This document shows positions 10,871 to 21,765 of a stretch of 42,989 bases of DNA, in pieces. Below the pieces are notes generated by a model. The model made no database searches. It was not told the DNA's origin and saw only the letters and a list, made by a program, of their open reading frames with translations. The translations under genes were made by a program, and so were the position numbers. The stretch comes from Xenoacremonium recifei (lineage: Eukaryota > Ascomycota > Sordariomycetes > Hypocreales > Nectriaceae), in assembly GCA_012184525.1 (NCBI GenBank), contig WOFQ01000116.1, positions 1-42,989 on the forward strand, in the 5' to 3' direction. Position 1 is the first letter of the stretch. Each line of letters begins with the position of its first letter.

Positions 10871-12175
10871 TCAAGCTCGGATGCCAACAAGTTTGAGAAC
10901 TTCAGGAGTCTCTTCTGGCTCGACAAACGGGCGGTCTCGGTTAGCCGGGTCAACGGAATCATCTGGCCTCCGAGGGTAGGCATCGTGATAAGAAATTCGC
11001 TCCACCGGAACCACATTCTTGCACTATTGCAGACCTGTCAGATTCAAAGTCGTGCCATTGCGGGCAGGATGAGACTTACGGGCCAGTGAGTGGTGCCTTT
11101 GCGGTCTTTGAAAAGCTGGATCTTCCGCTGCAAGTCCGCCTCGGACATCATACTCCGCGGACACATGCATACATAAGTGCTAAATCGCCACTCTCTTCCG
11201 ACAGGCGACGCGTTCCAGTGGATCGTCCTCGAGTCCCATACTTTGATAGTATTAGTGCAGTTACATACAAGAAGCTGAAGTGCGGGTGAGTCTTACGGAT
11301 GAAATCGCCTTCATTAGCCTCCACTTTGACGGACTTGCACCCTCGGGCCTTGTACCAATCAAGCTGCTCCTCGCCCTCCTTACCCTGCTTGAAGAAGCGG
11401 TAGTTATTGTTGCCTAGGCCGGCGTCTTGGTCAGGCAACCAACCACCAGTCTCGGCAAAGTACTCCTCATGGAGGAGGTGCGATCTTGTCAGGACGCAGA
11501 GGCCGCCGTCATCAGGACCGCTGCGGCCAAGTTGGGCAATACCCTGGTATAGCTCAAAGCGGTCGACCTCCCGAGGGTCCTGGTCGATGTCTGGATTTTT
11601 GAGTCAGTCATCACGGGTCGCGATCTGGGTAGTGGATATCGCACGTACGAGGCCAAGCAGCATTAGGCTTGATATCTGTCCTGCCATACTTCTCGTTGAT
11701 TGGGATGGATGCATTCATGCCATCGAAGCTGGCAATCAGATCATCGGTGCCCCAGAGCTGCTCAAACAGCTTGCGAATGCCAGGATGGCTGTGGACTGGG
11801 TCAGCGGTCAAGGATTGGCTATTAGGAAACAGGAGATACTCACGCTCGGATCGTCCATACAAACTGCTCGTGGTTGACGGCGTATCTGTTGTAGAGCCCG
11901 CCCCTATCAACCAATTAGTGATGTGATTACGCTACTAATGCGGAACATGGTTGATGATAGTAAGTTCATTGGCTAAGGAGGACGTACTTTGCTCCAAAGG
12001 GCATGTTCCAGCCGTTCCAGGTAGACCGATCGTCTCGCTTAAAACCGTGTGGAAATTTCTCGAGCCAGGCTAAAGCCTGCTCGCGGAATTCCTTGCAGGC
12101 CTCTTTGGGGATGACGTTTGGCACGACGACGTAGCCCTCGGTCTCCAGGGTTTTCATCCAGTCAGGCTTCGACAT
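10871..12175 (-). CDS. Phytanoyl-CoA dioxygenase (PhyH) family, Fe(II)/2-oxoglutarate oxygenase
   Basis: Model: complement(join(10871..11023,11080..11240,11297..11590,11649..11788,11844..11903,11988..12175)), 331 aa. The N-terminus LETEGYVVVPNVIPKEA is typical of PhyH proteins. The metal-binding HxD is PHIDQDP (about H130, D132), created exactly by splicing at 11590/11649. The distal histidine is in SRTIHWNASPVGREW (about H235), followed by an arginine that would bind 2-oxoglutarate. The last intron can end at either of two nearby AGs that both keep frame; I chose the one giving WPCKNVVP. The enzyme probably hydroxylates a small substrate in the cytosol. It is divergent from the porter at 13029. 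Confidence 0.85.
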
Positions 12176-13028
12176 GGTGTTGGTATAAGAATTGGGTTTG
12201 TGTGTGTGCTTATTGAGGACTGGCCTTTGTCTAGCTTGATGCTTATCGTTAAGAGACAGCCATGAGGGTCAAAGACGCGATTTATATATTATTCTGACGC
12301 TTGAGGTTTCTCGAAATCAAAAGAAAAACTCCTCCAAAATGTCCGTCCACCGATGAAAAGCCGAGGTCATCAGAGCAAAACGCGGAACACTATACTAAAG
12401 GTTTCGGAACGGAGCGACTTGGTGACACCATTTGGGGATGTGGTAATGTCATTGTCGAATCATCTTCAAGCATCGACCCGGATGTTCGTCGCAAGCTGCG
12501 ATGGTACGATGACGTTAATCCTTCCATACAAAGACAAGTGTGGTCAGGAGGAGGCCACCGCTGGCACTCAATGGTAGACTCTGGGACTAGAAACGCGAGG
12601 GACACGATGGACGCGACATATCCGACGGCATGGACTTGAAACAGGGTTTAGTAGCGTCAATTAGGGGGCATTAGACCCGAGATACGCGAGGAGAGTTGGA
12701 GAATGCACCACGGAAATGCCGGACTTTCACCACCGTGCTATGATAGCCTCCCTTTGAGCCATCCCCGCAGCAGAGATCTCCGGGGTTCCCCATGGAATCC
12801 AAGCCACAAGTCTGGGCCCCATGGGGAAGGCGTCTAAGCCACCCCTCCTCCTCTTCATAGTGCGAGCCTTTAGCTCCAAATATTGACTCAAAAACACATA
12901 TCTTGTCGCTCTTCCTAACTTGTTCTCACAACGCACAACTCATCAGCTCCAACCAGTTTTTGACAGCTTCTTTCGTCAACCTACACCCTTTTGAGGCCGT
13001 CCCCAGGTGTCATTCTGCCGCAGATACA
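12176..13028. promoter_or_regulatory. Divergent promoter between the PhyH gene and the second sugar porter
   Basis: This is an 850-bp spacer with no convincing gene. An AT-rich TTATATATT near 12282 lies about 110 bp upstream of the PhyH ATG and could be its TATA element. Short open frames at 12301-12639 have no recognisable motif. Confidence 0.35.
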
Positions 13029-14939
13029 ATGAGTGCTGAATCTAGAACCTTTCACGACCTTCCCAGTGATTACACCCCCAGCTCCCAATGAGAATACGAG
13101 TTAAAAGCTGACAAGAAATGTAAGACAACACTGCCAAGTCTTGGTGGAAAGACCCCGGGCTGCGCAAGCATGTTGTGCACATTGCCGGGATCTGTGTTTG
13201 CCCATTCTACCTTGGATGTAAGATGATTTAGATAATAGTTACAGGCTTTTCCTGCTAATACCTTCTCCAGACGATTCGGCTCTGCTCACAGGACTGCAAG
13301 CCTTACCCGCTTGGAAAGACTATTTCAATCACCCAGCTGGCACGGATCTTGGGTTGATCACATCTGCTCTGTCATTCCGTGCGAATATCTTTAAATCGAT
13401 CTGTTCCGAAGACTCATATTTCTAACAGTACACAGCGACAATCATCACATCTTTCATCGCTAGTTGGATGGCAGAGAAATGGGGCCGACGATGGCCTGTT
13501 TGGCTGGGCACAGTCCTGATTGTACGCATTTCCGAAACGCCTTTTCGGCGAAACGAGGTTGACATACAGAATCAAGATTGTTGGGAGCATTATCAGCGCC
13601 TTAGCTAATGGTACCGGCATGTACGTTGCGGGACGAGTCATTGTAGGAGCCGGAGGCGGCATGACCAAAGTCGTTGCCGTTGCTCTGCTTCACGAATACG
13701 CCCATCCACGAATCCGTCCTCTCGCCGCGTCCATCTACTATTCCCTCTATTACAGCGGCTCCATTTTGGCCACCTGGTTGACATTCGGCACACTCTACAT
13801 CCACGGCGACTGGTCCTGGCGATTCCCGCAACTGATGCAGATCGTAGGACCCATATTTGTCCTCATCATCACTGCCACGATGCCAGAGAGCCCTCGATGG
13901 CTAGTCAAGAACGATGAAGGGGCTAAGGCATTGGAAATTCTGGCAAAGTACCATGCGTAAGTCCCCTGTCACTTATCTCACTGCCAGCTCGCTGACTAAG
14001 AATAGTAATGGCGACTTGCACGATCCTCTGGTCCAGTACGAGTACCGCGAAATCATCGAAACGATCCAGGAGGAGAACAGACGAGCCAAAGTTACGTACT
14101 TCGACTTCTTGAAGGGTGTCCCGAACCGACGACGCCTGCTCATCATAGTCAGCGTTTCTCTTGGAACGAACTGGATTGGCAACGGCATCATTTCGTACTA
14201 TTTGTCTCCAATTCTCAACACTGTTGGCATCACCGACCCTTCGCAGATCGTTGGTATCAACGGTGGTCTTCAGATCTTCAACCTCATCATGGCCCTCAGC
14301 GCTTCGCTTTCCGTCGAGCGTGTTGGACGACGCCCTCTGTGGATGACATCGAACATTGGTATGCTGCTTTGCAATGCTTGCATCATGGGTCTTTCTGCAG
14401 GCTTTGCGAAAACTGGAACGAAAGCCGTTGGTTATGCAGTGATTCCATTTCTTTACATCTTTTACGGGTAAGAAAACTTCGTCTCCGTGTAGTTCAAGGC
14501 GCTCGGCTAATATGTTGTTAGATTCTTTGACATCGCGTGGACTCCGCTGGGTTACTCGTACACTTCTGAGCTTCTGCCGTTCAACATGCGAACCAAGGGA
14601 ATGGCTTTGTTCGTTGCGACTCAAAACGTTGGCGCAGCCTTCAACCAGTTCGTCAACCCAATTGCACTGGATGCGATCCACTGGAAGTACTATGGTGTGT
14701 ATCTGGTGGTCCAGGCTTTTTACATCACCCTCACCTGGTTTTGCTTTCCTGAGACTAGGGGCAAGACCATTGAGGAGGTCTCAATCATATTCGACAGTTA
14801 TGGCGCTGGAGGTGTGACTGACCTTCAAGACCACGCATTGGAACAAGCACGTGTTGCGGGCAAGGACAAGTCGGAGCATCTTGAGTTCTCCCCTGACAAG
14901 CCCGATGCGGCTCATGAGCCGACGAGCGGCGCGGCCTAG
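13029..14939 (+). CDS. MFS sugar porter, 7 exons
   Basis: Model: join(13029..13065,13125..13217,13271..13378,13436..13521,13577..13956,14006..14467,14522..14939), 527 aa. The first exon is only 37 nt; joining it gives DLPNNTAKSWWKDPGLR, matching the N-terminus of the porter at 8894. Sugar-porter signatures: MAEKWGRRWPVW, GMYVAGRVIVG, PESPRWLVK, NWIGNGIISYYL, SVERVGRRPLW and CFPETRGKTIEEV. The hydrophilic C-terminal tail (about 50 residues) is rich in D, E and H. Intron positions partly coincide with those of the other porter, so the two are paralogues by old duplication. Likely a plasma-membrane proton symporter; the substrate is not readable from sequence. Confidence 0.88.
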
Positions 14940-16035
14940 TTTGAGGCGTCGTGTTCAATTGGAGAAGATGACTTCGCTGGACACGCACGTCAGCCAGACA
15001 GTGATGGTGCTCATCGATGCGTTTGTTCACTGGCGGAGCATCTTTCAACTTTTAGGATCAAAATTTGAACCAACTCACTGGAATATGAAACAAGACTTCT
15101 ATAGACCCATCATTTTGTTGCTCCGATGTTATCAAGTTTCCAAGTAGAAGTATGAAAGCCCAGTCATGGAGCCTGTAACTCAGTCGCTGTTGTGATTAGT
15201 GTCACTTCCGCAAAGTATTGCTGGGTGACAAAATAGAAGCTGCAATGTTGGAAATAGTAGTTTTGGTGAAATTTCGGGGATAAGGATCTCTTTCACGAAC
15301 CTAGTACGGTTACAGTAGCGATGGTCACCACGAGAGGTGCCTGGCATGACGAATCCCAAGCCTCAGGGAGGCCATGTGGTGAGACGAGATGATTACACAC
15401 ACCGATGGTAGTATCATCATTGATTATGTACTCCGTACAGCCTTCTAAAACCCCTCGGCTAGCGACAAATTGTCCGGTGAAACTATCGTCCTCGTTATTC
15501 TTACGAAGAAGCCACGGTCATCTGATCAGAGCGTTACTCGGATGCAACTGACGTACAGGCCTCTCCGCCACATGACTCTTTGGTCGCTCATAGTCGCGAG
15601 GGATTCCGACAAGCAGCATAGCTACATGCAAGCTAGGCCGGATGCAGTAAGTTAATATCAACATCGGATTCGGACTTTAGTCACTGGTACGGACCCGCGG
15701 CTGCATACGTAGTTCCATTGTTGAAGCGGCAGGGGCTGTTCTGGAAGCCCGAGTGCTGACGTCCTCGAAATACCCGAGCCACCCGAGCAGAATTCAACCG
15801 TCGTGAGCATCGCTTTGATCACACATCAAGTGACCACAAAACGTCATGTCCTCGTCTACAGATCCGAAGTGTGAGGGAATTGTTGCAATGGAAATACTCT
15901 ATTCCGGAAAATGCGTTTCATAAGAAGCCCATGCTGCAATTTCGAGACGAAATAGTCAGCAGTGTTCCAGCTCCAGATCGTGGCTCCCCTTCCCTTTCAT
16001 TCTTCCAAGAGCCAGCTAGGCCGAAATCGTTCACC
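14940..16035. other. Intergenic region, promoter of the DUF1907 gene
   Basis: About 1.1 kb without a convincing gene. The frame of the next gene is open from 15871, but that position is a GTG; an in-frame ATG occurs at 15931. I see no clear TATA box or repeat. Confidence 0.3.
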
Positions 16036-17058
16036 ATGTCTTCGAAAGCCCCCTATCCCATCAAAAAGGTGGAAGTAACGCCGCCTCCTCTGGAAGAGTT
16101 AGCCAAGAGCATTGCTTCTGGCCTGTCGTCCAACTTCTCCGAGGCCTCCTGTACCGTGGAAACGCCACCCGACCTAACACAAGCCCCCTATTATCTCGCC
16201 GGGCCTGGACTAGGCGGCTCACCGCGGGTGATTGACGTGGGAGGCCCCCCGTACCTCATCCCCTCTCCCGACCTAAAGCGTCAGTACGATCTCCAATTGC
16301 TCGCGTCGCAAACGGACATGTCTCCTGACACTGGCTTCATCCTGGGAGCCGGCGCGGGGCCTCTGCATATCCTGAACGTGAACTCGGAGTGGATTCCCAA
16401 CTATGCCTACGGCAAGGCTGCGGGTGGTCCTGGAGCTCAACGTAGCAGGACACGGTACGCCATGATCAATAAGTCTATGACTGCTTCATGCTGTTCGACC
16501 CAGAGCACGGGCTTTGGCCTGATGTCAAACCTCTTCGGCTCCGATGGCCTTCCTGGGCCAACTCTGCACCTCAAGGCTAAAACTAGAACTGGCAAGCTTA
16601 ACCTGCCAGAGGCCATTCAAAAAGGACTGACAGACACCTTTGGAGACAAATTTATCTCTTTGGGCGGCGTTTTCATCGTCAAGAAGGGCCAAGTGTATCT
16701 TCACGTTGCGCCTGACTTCCCTCCTGAGCCATTTGGCGATTACCACGCGGTGGATCGCTGGCTCCAGTACTTCCACCCCGAGGTTAGCCCTGAAAGTGGC
16801 GAGGGCCCATTAGTTTGTCTGACCGTGATGCACAACGGTGACGATGGTGGTCTCGGAGTGAGAAAAGAGCACTCTCACTGCTATACGGTCATCGGCGATG
16901 GCGTCGAAGACTCTAACAAGGGCGGTCACTACCATTATGATATGGACGAGACCAAAGATGTTGTCGAGTACGAGGCTTGGCTGAATGTTGCGGAGGCAGT
17001 CTACAGAGTCGATGCCCCGCCTCCAGGCTACGCTCCTCCCCCAACACATTCCAAGTAA
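16036..17058 (+). CDS. DUF1907 / C11orf54-like ester hydrolase family protein
   Basis: Single exon, 340 aa from the ATG at 16036 (MSSKAPYPIKKVEVTPPPLE), which matches where this family begins; an in-frame ATG at 15931 would add 35 residues. The sequence shows the family's glycine-rich core (DVGGPPYLIPSP, ILGAGAGP) and a C-terminal histidine cluster, EHSHCYTVIGDG then GGHYHYDM (about H279, H281, H298, H300). In the human relative C11orf54 comparable histidines bind zinc and the protein hydrolyses a model ester. The physiological substrate is unknown. It is intronless while most neighbours are intron-rich. Confidence 0.8.
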   Translation: MSSKAPYPIKKVEVTPPPLEELAKSIASGLSSNFSEASCTVETPPDLTQAPYYLAGPGLGGSPRVIDVGGPPYLIPSPDLKRQYDLQLLASQTDMSPDTGFILGAGAGPLHILNVNSEWIPNYAYGKAAGGPGAQRSRTRYAMINKSMTASCCSTQSTGFGLMSNLFGSDGLPGPTLHLKAKTRTGKLNLPEAIQKGLTDTFGDKFISLGGVFIVKKGQVYLHVAPDFPPEPFGDYHAVDRWLQYFHPEVSPESGEGPLVCLTVMHNGDDGGLGVRKEHSHCYTVIGDGVEDSNKGGHYHYDMDETKDVVEYEAWLNVAEAVYRVDAPPPGYAPPPTHSK

Positions 17059-17295
17059 ATAGAATGAATAGAAATACGGTTCAAGGAACTCAATGCGCAC
17101 ATTCGTTCATTCCGGTTGCTGATGCTAGAATGCAGATCAGTACCACGTTAACTTGATATTCCCAAATCGCAACAGAGTTCATGCCCGCGATGTACTGGAT
17201 CAAGAATTTGCTACGAGAATGTTTGTGGAGACGAACTCTTGGAAAATATTGGGCACGTCATGGTTATATTCTGTACTCTTACTCGAATCTTAGCT

Positions 17296-18169
17296 TTACT
17301 GCGCCTTGGCGCGAGCCTCCTTCGTCTTTTCTTCCTCTGCCTTCATCCTTTCCAGCGCTTTAACAAACTGTGGGCGGGAGGAGACTCTCTTCCACCACGC
17401 CTGAATGTTCGGGCCCACATAGTATCCCATATTCTTCCGGCTACCTTCGGAGAGAGAATGGATCCCAGCCAGCATCATGAACTATAGTTTGCATGAGCTC
17501 CTGCTGAGAAAAACGAGAAGGGGTCAAGGGACACTCACATCACCAATGCCGAATTGATCGGTCCCGGTGAAATTCTTTCCTGGGTGAGCAGCTAGCCACT
17601 CTTCTGTTTTATCAATAAAGTTCTGAGATTGTGGTCTGTCGATGACTCCAGAGTACCACTTCGAGAACTCGTCGACACCCTTGAGCTGCTCTGGACCTAG
17701 GTTCTTCGCCTCGTCGACTTTGCCAGACAGCCAAGCTTGGCCTGCTACGGCTACCATGTCTTCTTCCTGGAGCCAAGTCATACCAGCTGCCTCGGCTGCG
17801 TGTGCCCAATGGACGGACCAGTTCGATTGCTCAGTCTCGACGTGCGCGGGAGCGGATGCTGCAATGCTCGGCTCCGAGAGGAGACGATGCAGCACATATC
17901 CAGACTCACCGAAAGATTCGCCATCGATCGTCAATGCTGGCCCTTTGCCGAAAAGGGAGTGCTCGAAGAGTTCCTTGGGTGCCGCCCCCATTAGGGAAGG
18001 GGTGCGAAGGTAGGTTACAACATCGTACGGGACGCCGAGCTCTTCCAAAAGCCAAACTGGAAAAAGAAACTGTCAGCTGGGCGGGGGGTATTGCAGGGAT
18101 GTGGGGGGACTGACAGACTCTATCTGAGCGCGATGGCGACTCAATGTGGTGGATGGTAATGTGTGGCAT
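17296..18169 (-). CDS. Glutathione S-transferase, Gtt1-like
   Basis: Model: complement(join(17296..17481,17539..18056,18115..18169)), 252 aa. The N-terminal thioredoxin-like domain reads SRSDRVFWLLEELGVPYDVV after splicing, the pattern of yeast Gtt1-type enzymes, followed by KGPALTIDGESFGESGYVL where the cis-proline and the E-S pair bind glutathione. The helical C-terminal domain runs from about residue 95 and ends in a lysine/glutamate-rich tail (KAEEEKTKEARAKAQ). Introns are 57 and 58 nt (GTGAGT, GTCAGT). It likely conjugates or reduces electrophiles in the cytosol. It is convergent with the DUF1907 gene. Confidence 0.88.
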
Positions 18170-18615
18170 TGCGGTCGAGTTGCTTATTAGATGGACTAAA
18201 CTTTTAGCTTTGCATCCATAGCAAGGCAATACGAGGCAGAGTTTGAGATCAAGTATGTAATAACCGGGTAAGCGGTTAAGCATCTGAAATTCGACATATC
18301 TTATTAGCAGCATATTACCCCTTCCCATGAAATACGCGAGCTACCCGAGAACATTCCCCGTGCCGTTACCCCGGAATTATCACGGCCTAAGGCCTAACTT
18401 AGCCCAACTTGCCTTTTCCTCATGAGGCTAGCTGGCAGTTCCCCGCAAACCCGCTCGGGAAGACAAGAGATTTTTAAGAACCGTCCCCGCGCTCGCTCGG
18501 ATGCATCGCTTGAGCCTTCCGGACTCTCTTCTAGTTGAAACCGAGCATATGGGCTGATTGCCTTCCTTGCGGCACATACGGCAGGAATTGGACTTACGTG
18601 ACCGAGGCGCCCGTA
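18170..18615. promoter_or_regulatory. Divergent spacer between the GST gene and a C6 regulator
   Basis: About 450 bp with no gene. It is the probable shared promoter of the minus-strand GST and the plus-strand regulator. I see no certain core element. Confidence 0.3.
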
Positions 18616-21495
18616 ATGTCGGAACACGGCGTGGAGAACTCCGAGACTGGTCTTGGAGGGCCGAGTGCTGACGGCCGGGCTGGCTTCGGTGTCGAGAGCA
18701 GCCCAGTGCAGCCTTCGGAGGAGACAGGAGAGCCCAAGGGTACTCTTAACCCTCCGAGTCGGAAACGGACTCGTGTCAGAACGGGTAGGTGATCTCCGCC
18801 GCCAACACAGGTCATTTGGGAATATGGGTTCTGGTCTTATCGGGCGTCTCTATTAACGTCTTCAAGGATGCTTCCCATGTAAACGGAGGCATGTTCGGCA
18901 AGTACTCCCCAATGGAAAAGATGGTTCGTTCTATTATTGACTTTGGATCGACAGGTGCGATGAAAATGGTCGTTCTAGATCTAGACCCAATGGCTCATCG
19001 GGTCAATGTGATGCTTGCGTTCGCCTCGGGCTCGAGTGCTCCTGGCCGTCGCCAAAACAACGTGAGAGAACATACGTGGCTGCCTTACTCGAGGGGTTTA
19101 CTGACGCACAATAGCAACTGAGAGCATTCGAGAGAGACGAAAGTCGGCAACAAAAACCAAAAGTAACGCGTCAAGCTCGCCGGCTGACAAATGCATAGAC
19201 TCTACTGTCTCGTTCGTTGAAACTTGCCAGGTTTCCATGGTTTAATTGCTAACGCTGAGTCTCAGAGACGACACAGTTGCACGGCTGGGTTCCGAGCAAA
19301 TCACACGAGCTATGGTGGACGCTTTTTTTGAAGAGGTATATCCCTGTTCAGTATTCAGCTTCCTGCCTATGAAGGACTTTTACCATTTGTTCGACGCCGG
19401 CAAGGTACCTAGAGGTCTTCTACTCTCTATTTGCTCCTTAAGTATTAAATATGTCATGGCAAGTCACGAAGAGCAATCCCGCAGGTGGGCTGCCGAGGCA
19501 AAGTCGCTCGTCCATAGGGATATGGAGAAGGGCCAAATGACAACCGCAACCCTAAGCTCGTTAATCTTTTGTTTCCATCAAGAGCTCTTCCATCGTATAT
19601 TCGGCGCTGCCTGGATGACATCTGGAATTGCTATCCGGTAGGTTTGGCTTTGTGTTGAGGTATTCATTCCGAGGGCTCAAAGCAAGATACAGGTTGGCAT
19701 TTGCCATGCGTCTTAATCTGACGCCAAACAAGCCTCCGCCGGGAACGAGGTCAATGACTTGGGCAGAAGGTGAATCCCGAAGGCGCATGATGTGGGCGAT
19801 TTATGTCATGGATATGTACGTCTGTGACGGATTCCCCGAATACTCCAACGTGCCGCGGTCGTCTCTGCGAATCCAACTCCCATGCGACGAAGAAAGTTTC
19901 TCGTCGGGCGTGGGCTACGAGTCTGGGATGCTGGATGGTCACGGAACAGATCCCTTCTTCATGTGGCCGTCTGGCCAAATCAATCATCGATCCGCAAAGA
20001 GTCCCCTTGTGCAATATATCATCATATTCAGTATTCGCACAGTAATCTTGAGGTACTCCTCCACCTTTCGAATAACGCTCTATGTGTCTAATACGACCCA
20101 GATATCTTCGCAAAAAAGCAGCGTATCAAGATTTGCCGTGGCAAGAAAACTCGACAGTCAGTAGATGCGAATCTGCTCTTCGAACCTGGAAAGAGAATCT
20201 GCCGCCTGAGCTTGACATTAGGAATGAGCAACAGTTCTCAACCTGGTCTCCGGCTCAGCTATCAGCCGTATTGTCAATACATCTCTGGTATTGCATGTCA
20301 TAGTATGTCTCATTGTTCTTGTTTGTCTCTATACTTACGACAGCCAGTTGTGACCTCGGCCGCCTCACAATTTTCACCTTTGTTGAGTCAGCATCACCAG
20401 ATATCCTGCTGGCAGCACCACAGTCCTACATCAGCGAGTCTCAAGATCAGTGCGTCGAGCATGCCTCCAAGATGCTGGGACTCTGCAAATATGTTCTGGA
20501 TCAGCGGCCAGAATTTGTTTGCCGCGATCCCTACGTGGCAACGTGTTTGTACCATGCCATTCGCATTACCCTTTGGGATATGTTTCGACATCCATCGCCA
20601 TCAAACCCCATGAAGACATTCACTGCGGATAGCTGCCAGCCCGCTGTTACCATAATGTATCGTCTTGCAGGACTTTTCTCGTACGCTGGATCAGTGGTAA
20701 GTCTGGGGAAGCTCCGCTCAATCTGCGAGGCTTCAGGTCTGACTCGAAGCAGATGGAAGATACTTTTGGCCTTTTGCGGCGATACGAGTTACAGGAGATC
20801 ATGGCTACAAGGTGAGCCTAATTCTGGTAACAGCGATGGAGCCCTTGGCTAATGACATACACAGATTACCGAGCGATATCAGCAATTCACTACGTCAACG
20901 AGACAGAACGTTCAAACCAGGCCCAGCGATATTCGTCGATGCCTCCGAGCAATCCGCGCTTCGCAACAGTCCGGAGCCGGCTTCTCGCGAACAAGTGCGT
21001 CTCACCACAGACCGCGGTGAGAGCGAGCTTTTCCGACCACCCTTCCACTCACGCAAAGACGTCCGCATTGAAATGGAATCGCTGGACTCGAACCAGCTGA
21101 CTAGCGATGAGGAGATGACACCGCCCTCTGCATCCTGGAATCCACAGCAGCCGCAACAGACAACGTGGCCGGATACGGCGTATGCGATTGACAACCAGAA
21201 CAGAGAGACGTTCCAATCTGTATATAACAATGAAGCCGTTGGTACCACGGAGATGATTGGTGCGAGCGCCGCTGCTCTAGTACCGGGATTGGATCTTTCG
21301 TCGTTTGACGTTCAGAATCCTCATATTGCGCGGTCCGACGATATGCCAACGGCTGTTAATTCAATGACGCCGGGCATTTTAGGAACAGATTTGACAAGGG
21401 ATAGGGAATGGCAATTTCTTGGGGACATGGCTCGATTTCCAAGCCTAGATTCGCTTGGTCAATCATGGCCGCCGATGTATTCAGAGAACACCTAG
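18616..21495 (+). CDS. Zn(II)2Cys6 transcription factor with fungal_trans domain
   Basis: Best model: join(18616..18784,18867..18897,18955..19061,19115..19142,19266..19637,19693..20052,20102..20302,20348..20696,20750..20811,20865..21495), 769 aa. The zinc cluster appears only after splicing: a 31-nt exon supplies GCFPCKRRHVR, and the next exon starts with the third cysteine. Ligands are C58, C61, C68, C85, C88 and C95, with an unusually long 16-residue loop. The intron 18898-18954 needs a GC donor (GCAAGT). The regulatory domain is clear: IAIRLAFAMRLNL and WAEGESRRRMMWAIYVMD. The linker between 19062 and 19266 is the weak part; frame A reads an S/K-rich linker, but its junction to DDTVARLG is ambiguous. 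It probably regulates neighbouring genes. Confidence 0.75.
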
Positions 21496-21765
21496 CAATG
21501 AGTGTCTTGTAGTTATTATGGTCGGAGAAATTGAGGCCGATGTCATATTTGACTTTGTATGTTAAACCCCGACCCGGTTGATATACCTGCAGTTTCTAGA
21601 TCACCTCCATCTCATCACGCAGTCATCGTGAACTTCGAGGACACCTTTGACGCTCCTTTTCAATGTTACCACTTAGGTATGATGGAATGCTTCACGCGGC
21701 TGTGAGGCTTGGTACTCGTTCATAATTGTTTATTTCTATCTCCCTTCTATAATCTTCTATAAGCC

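Noticed and set aside
13923..14681. Long minus-strand open frame (252 codons)
   Set aside because: It is antisense to the sugar porter's well-supported exons and has no motif.
15871..16035. N-terminal extension of the DUF1907 protein
   Set aside because: The frame opens with GTG, and family members start near MSSKAPYPIKK; the extension shows no conserved motif.
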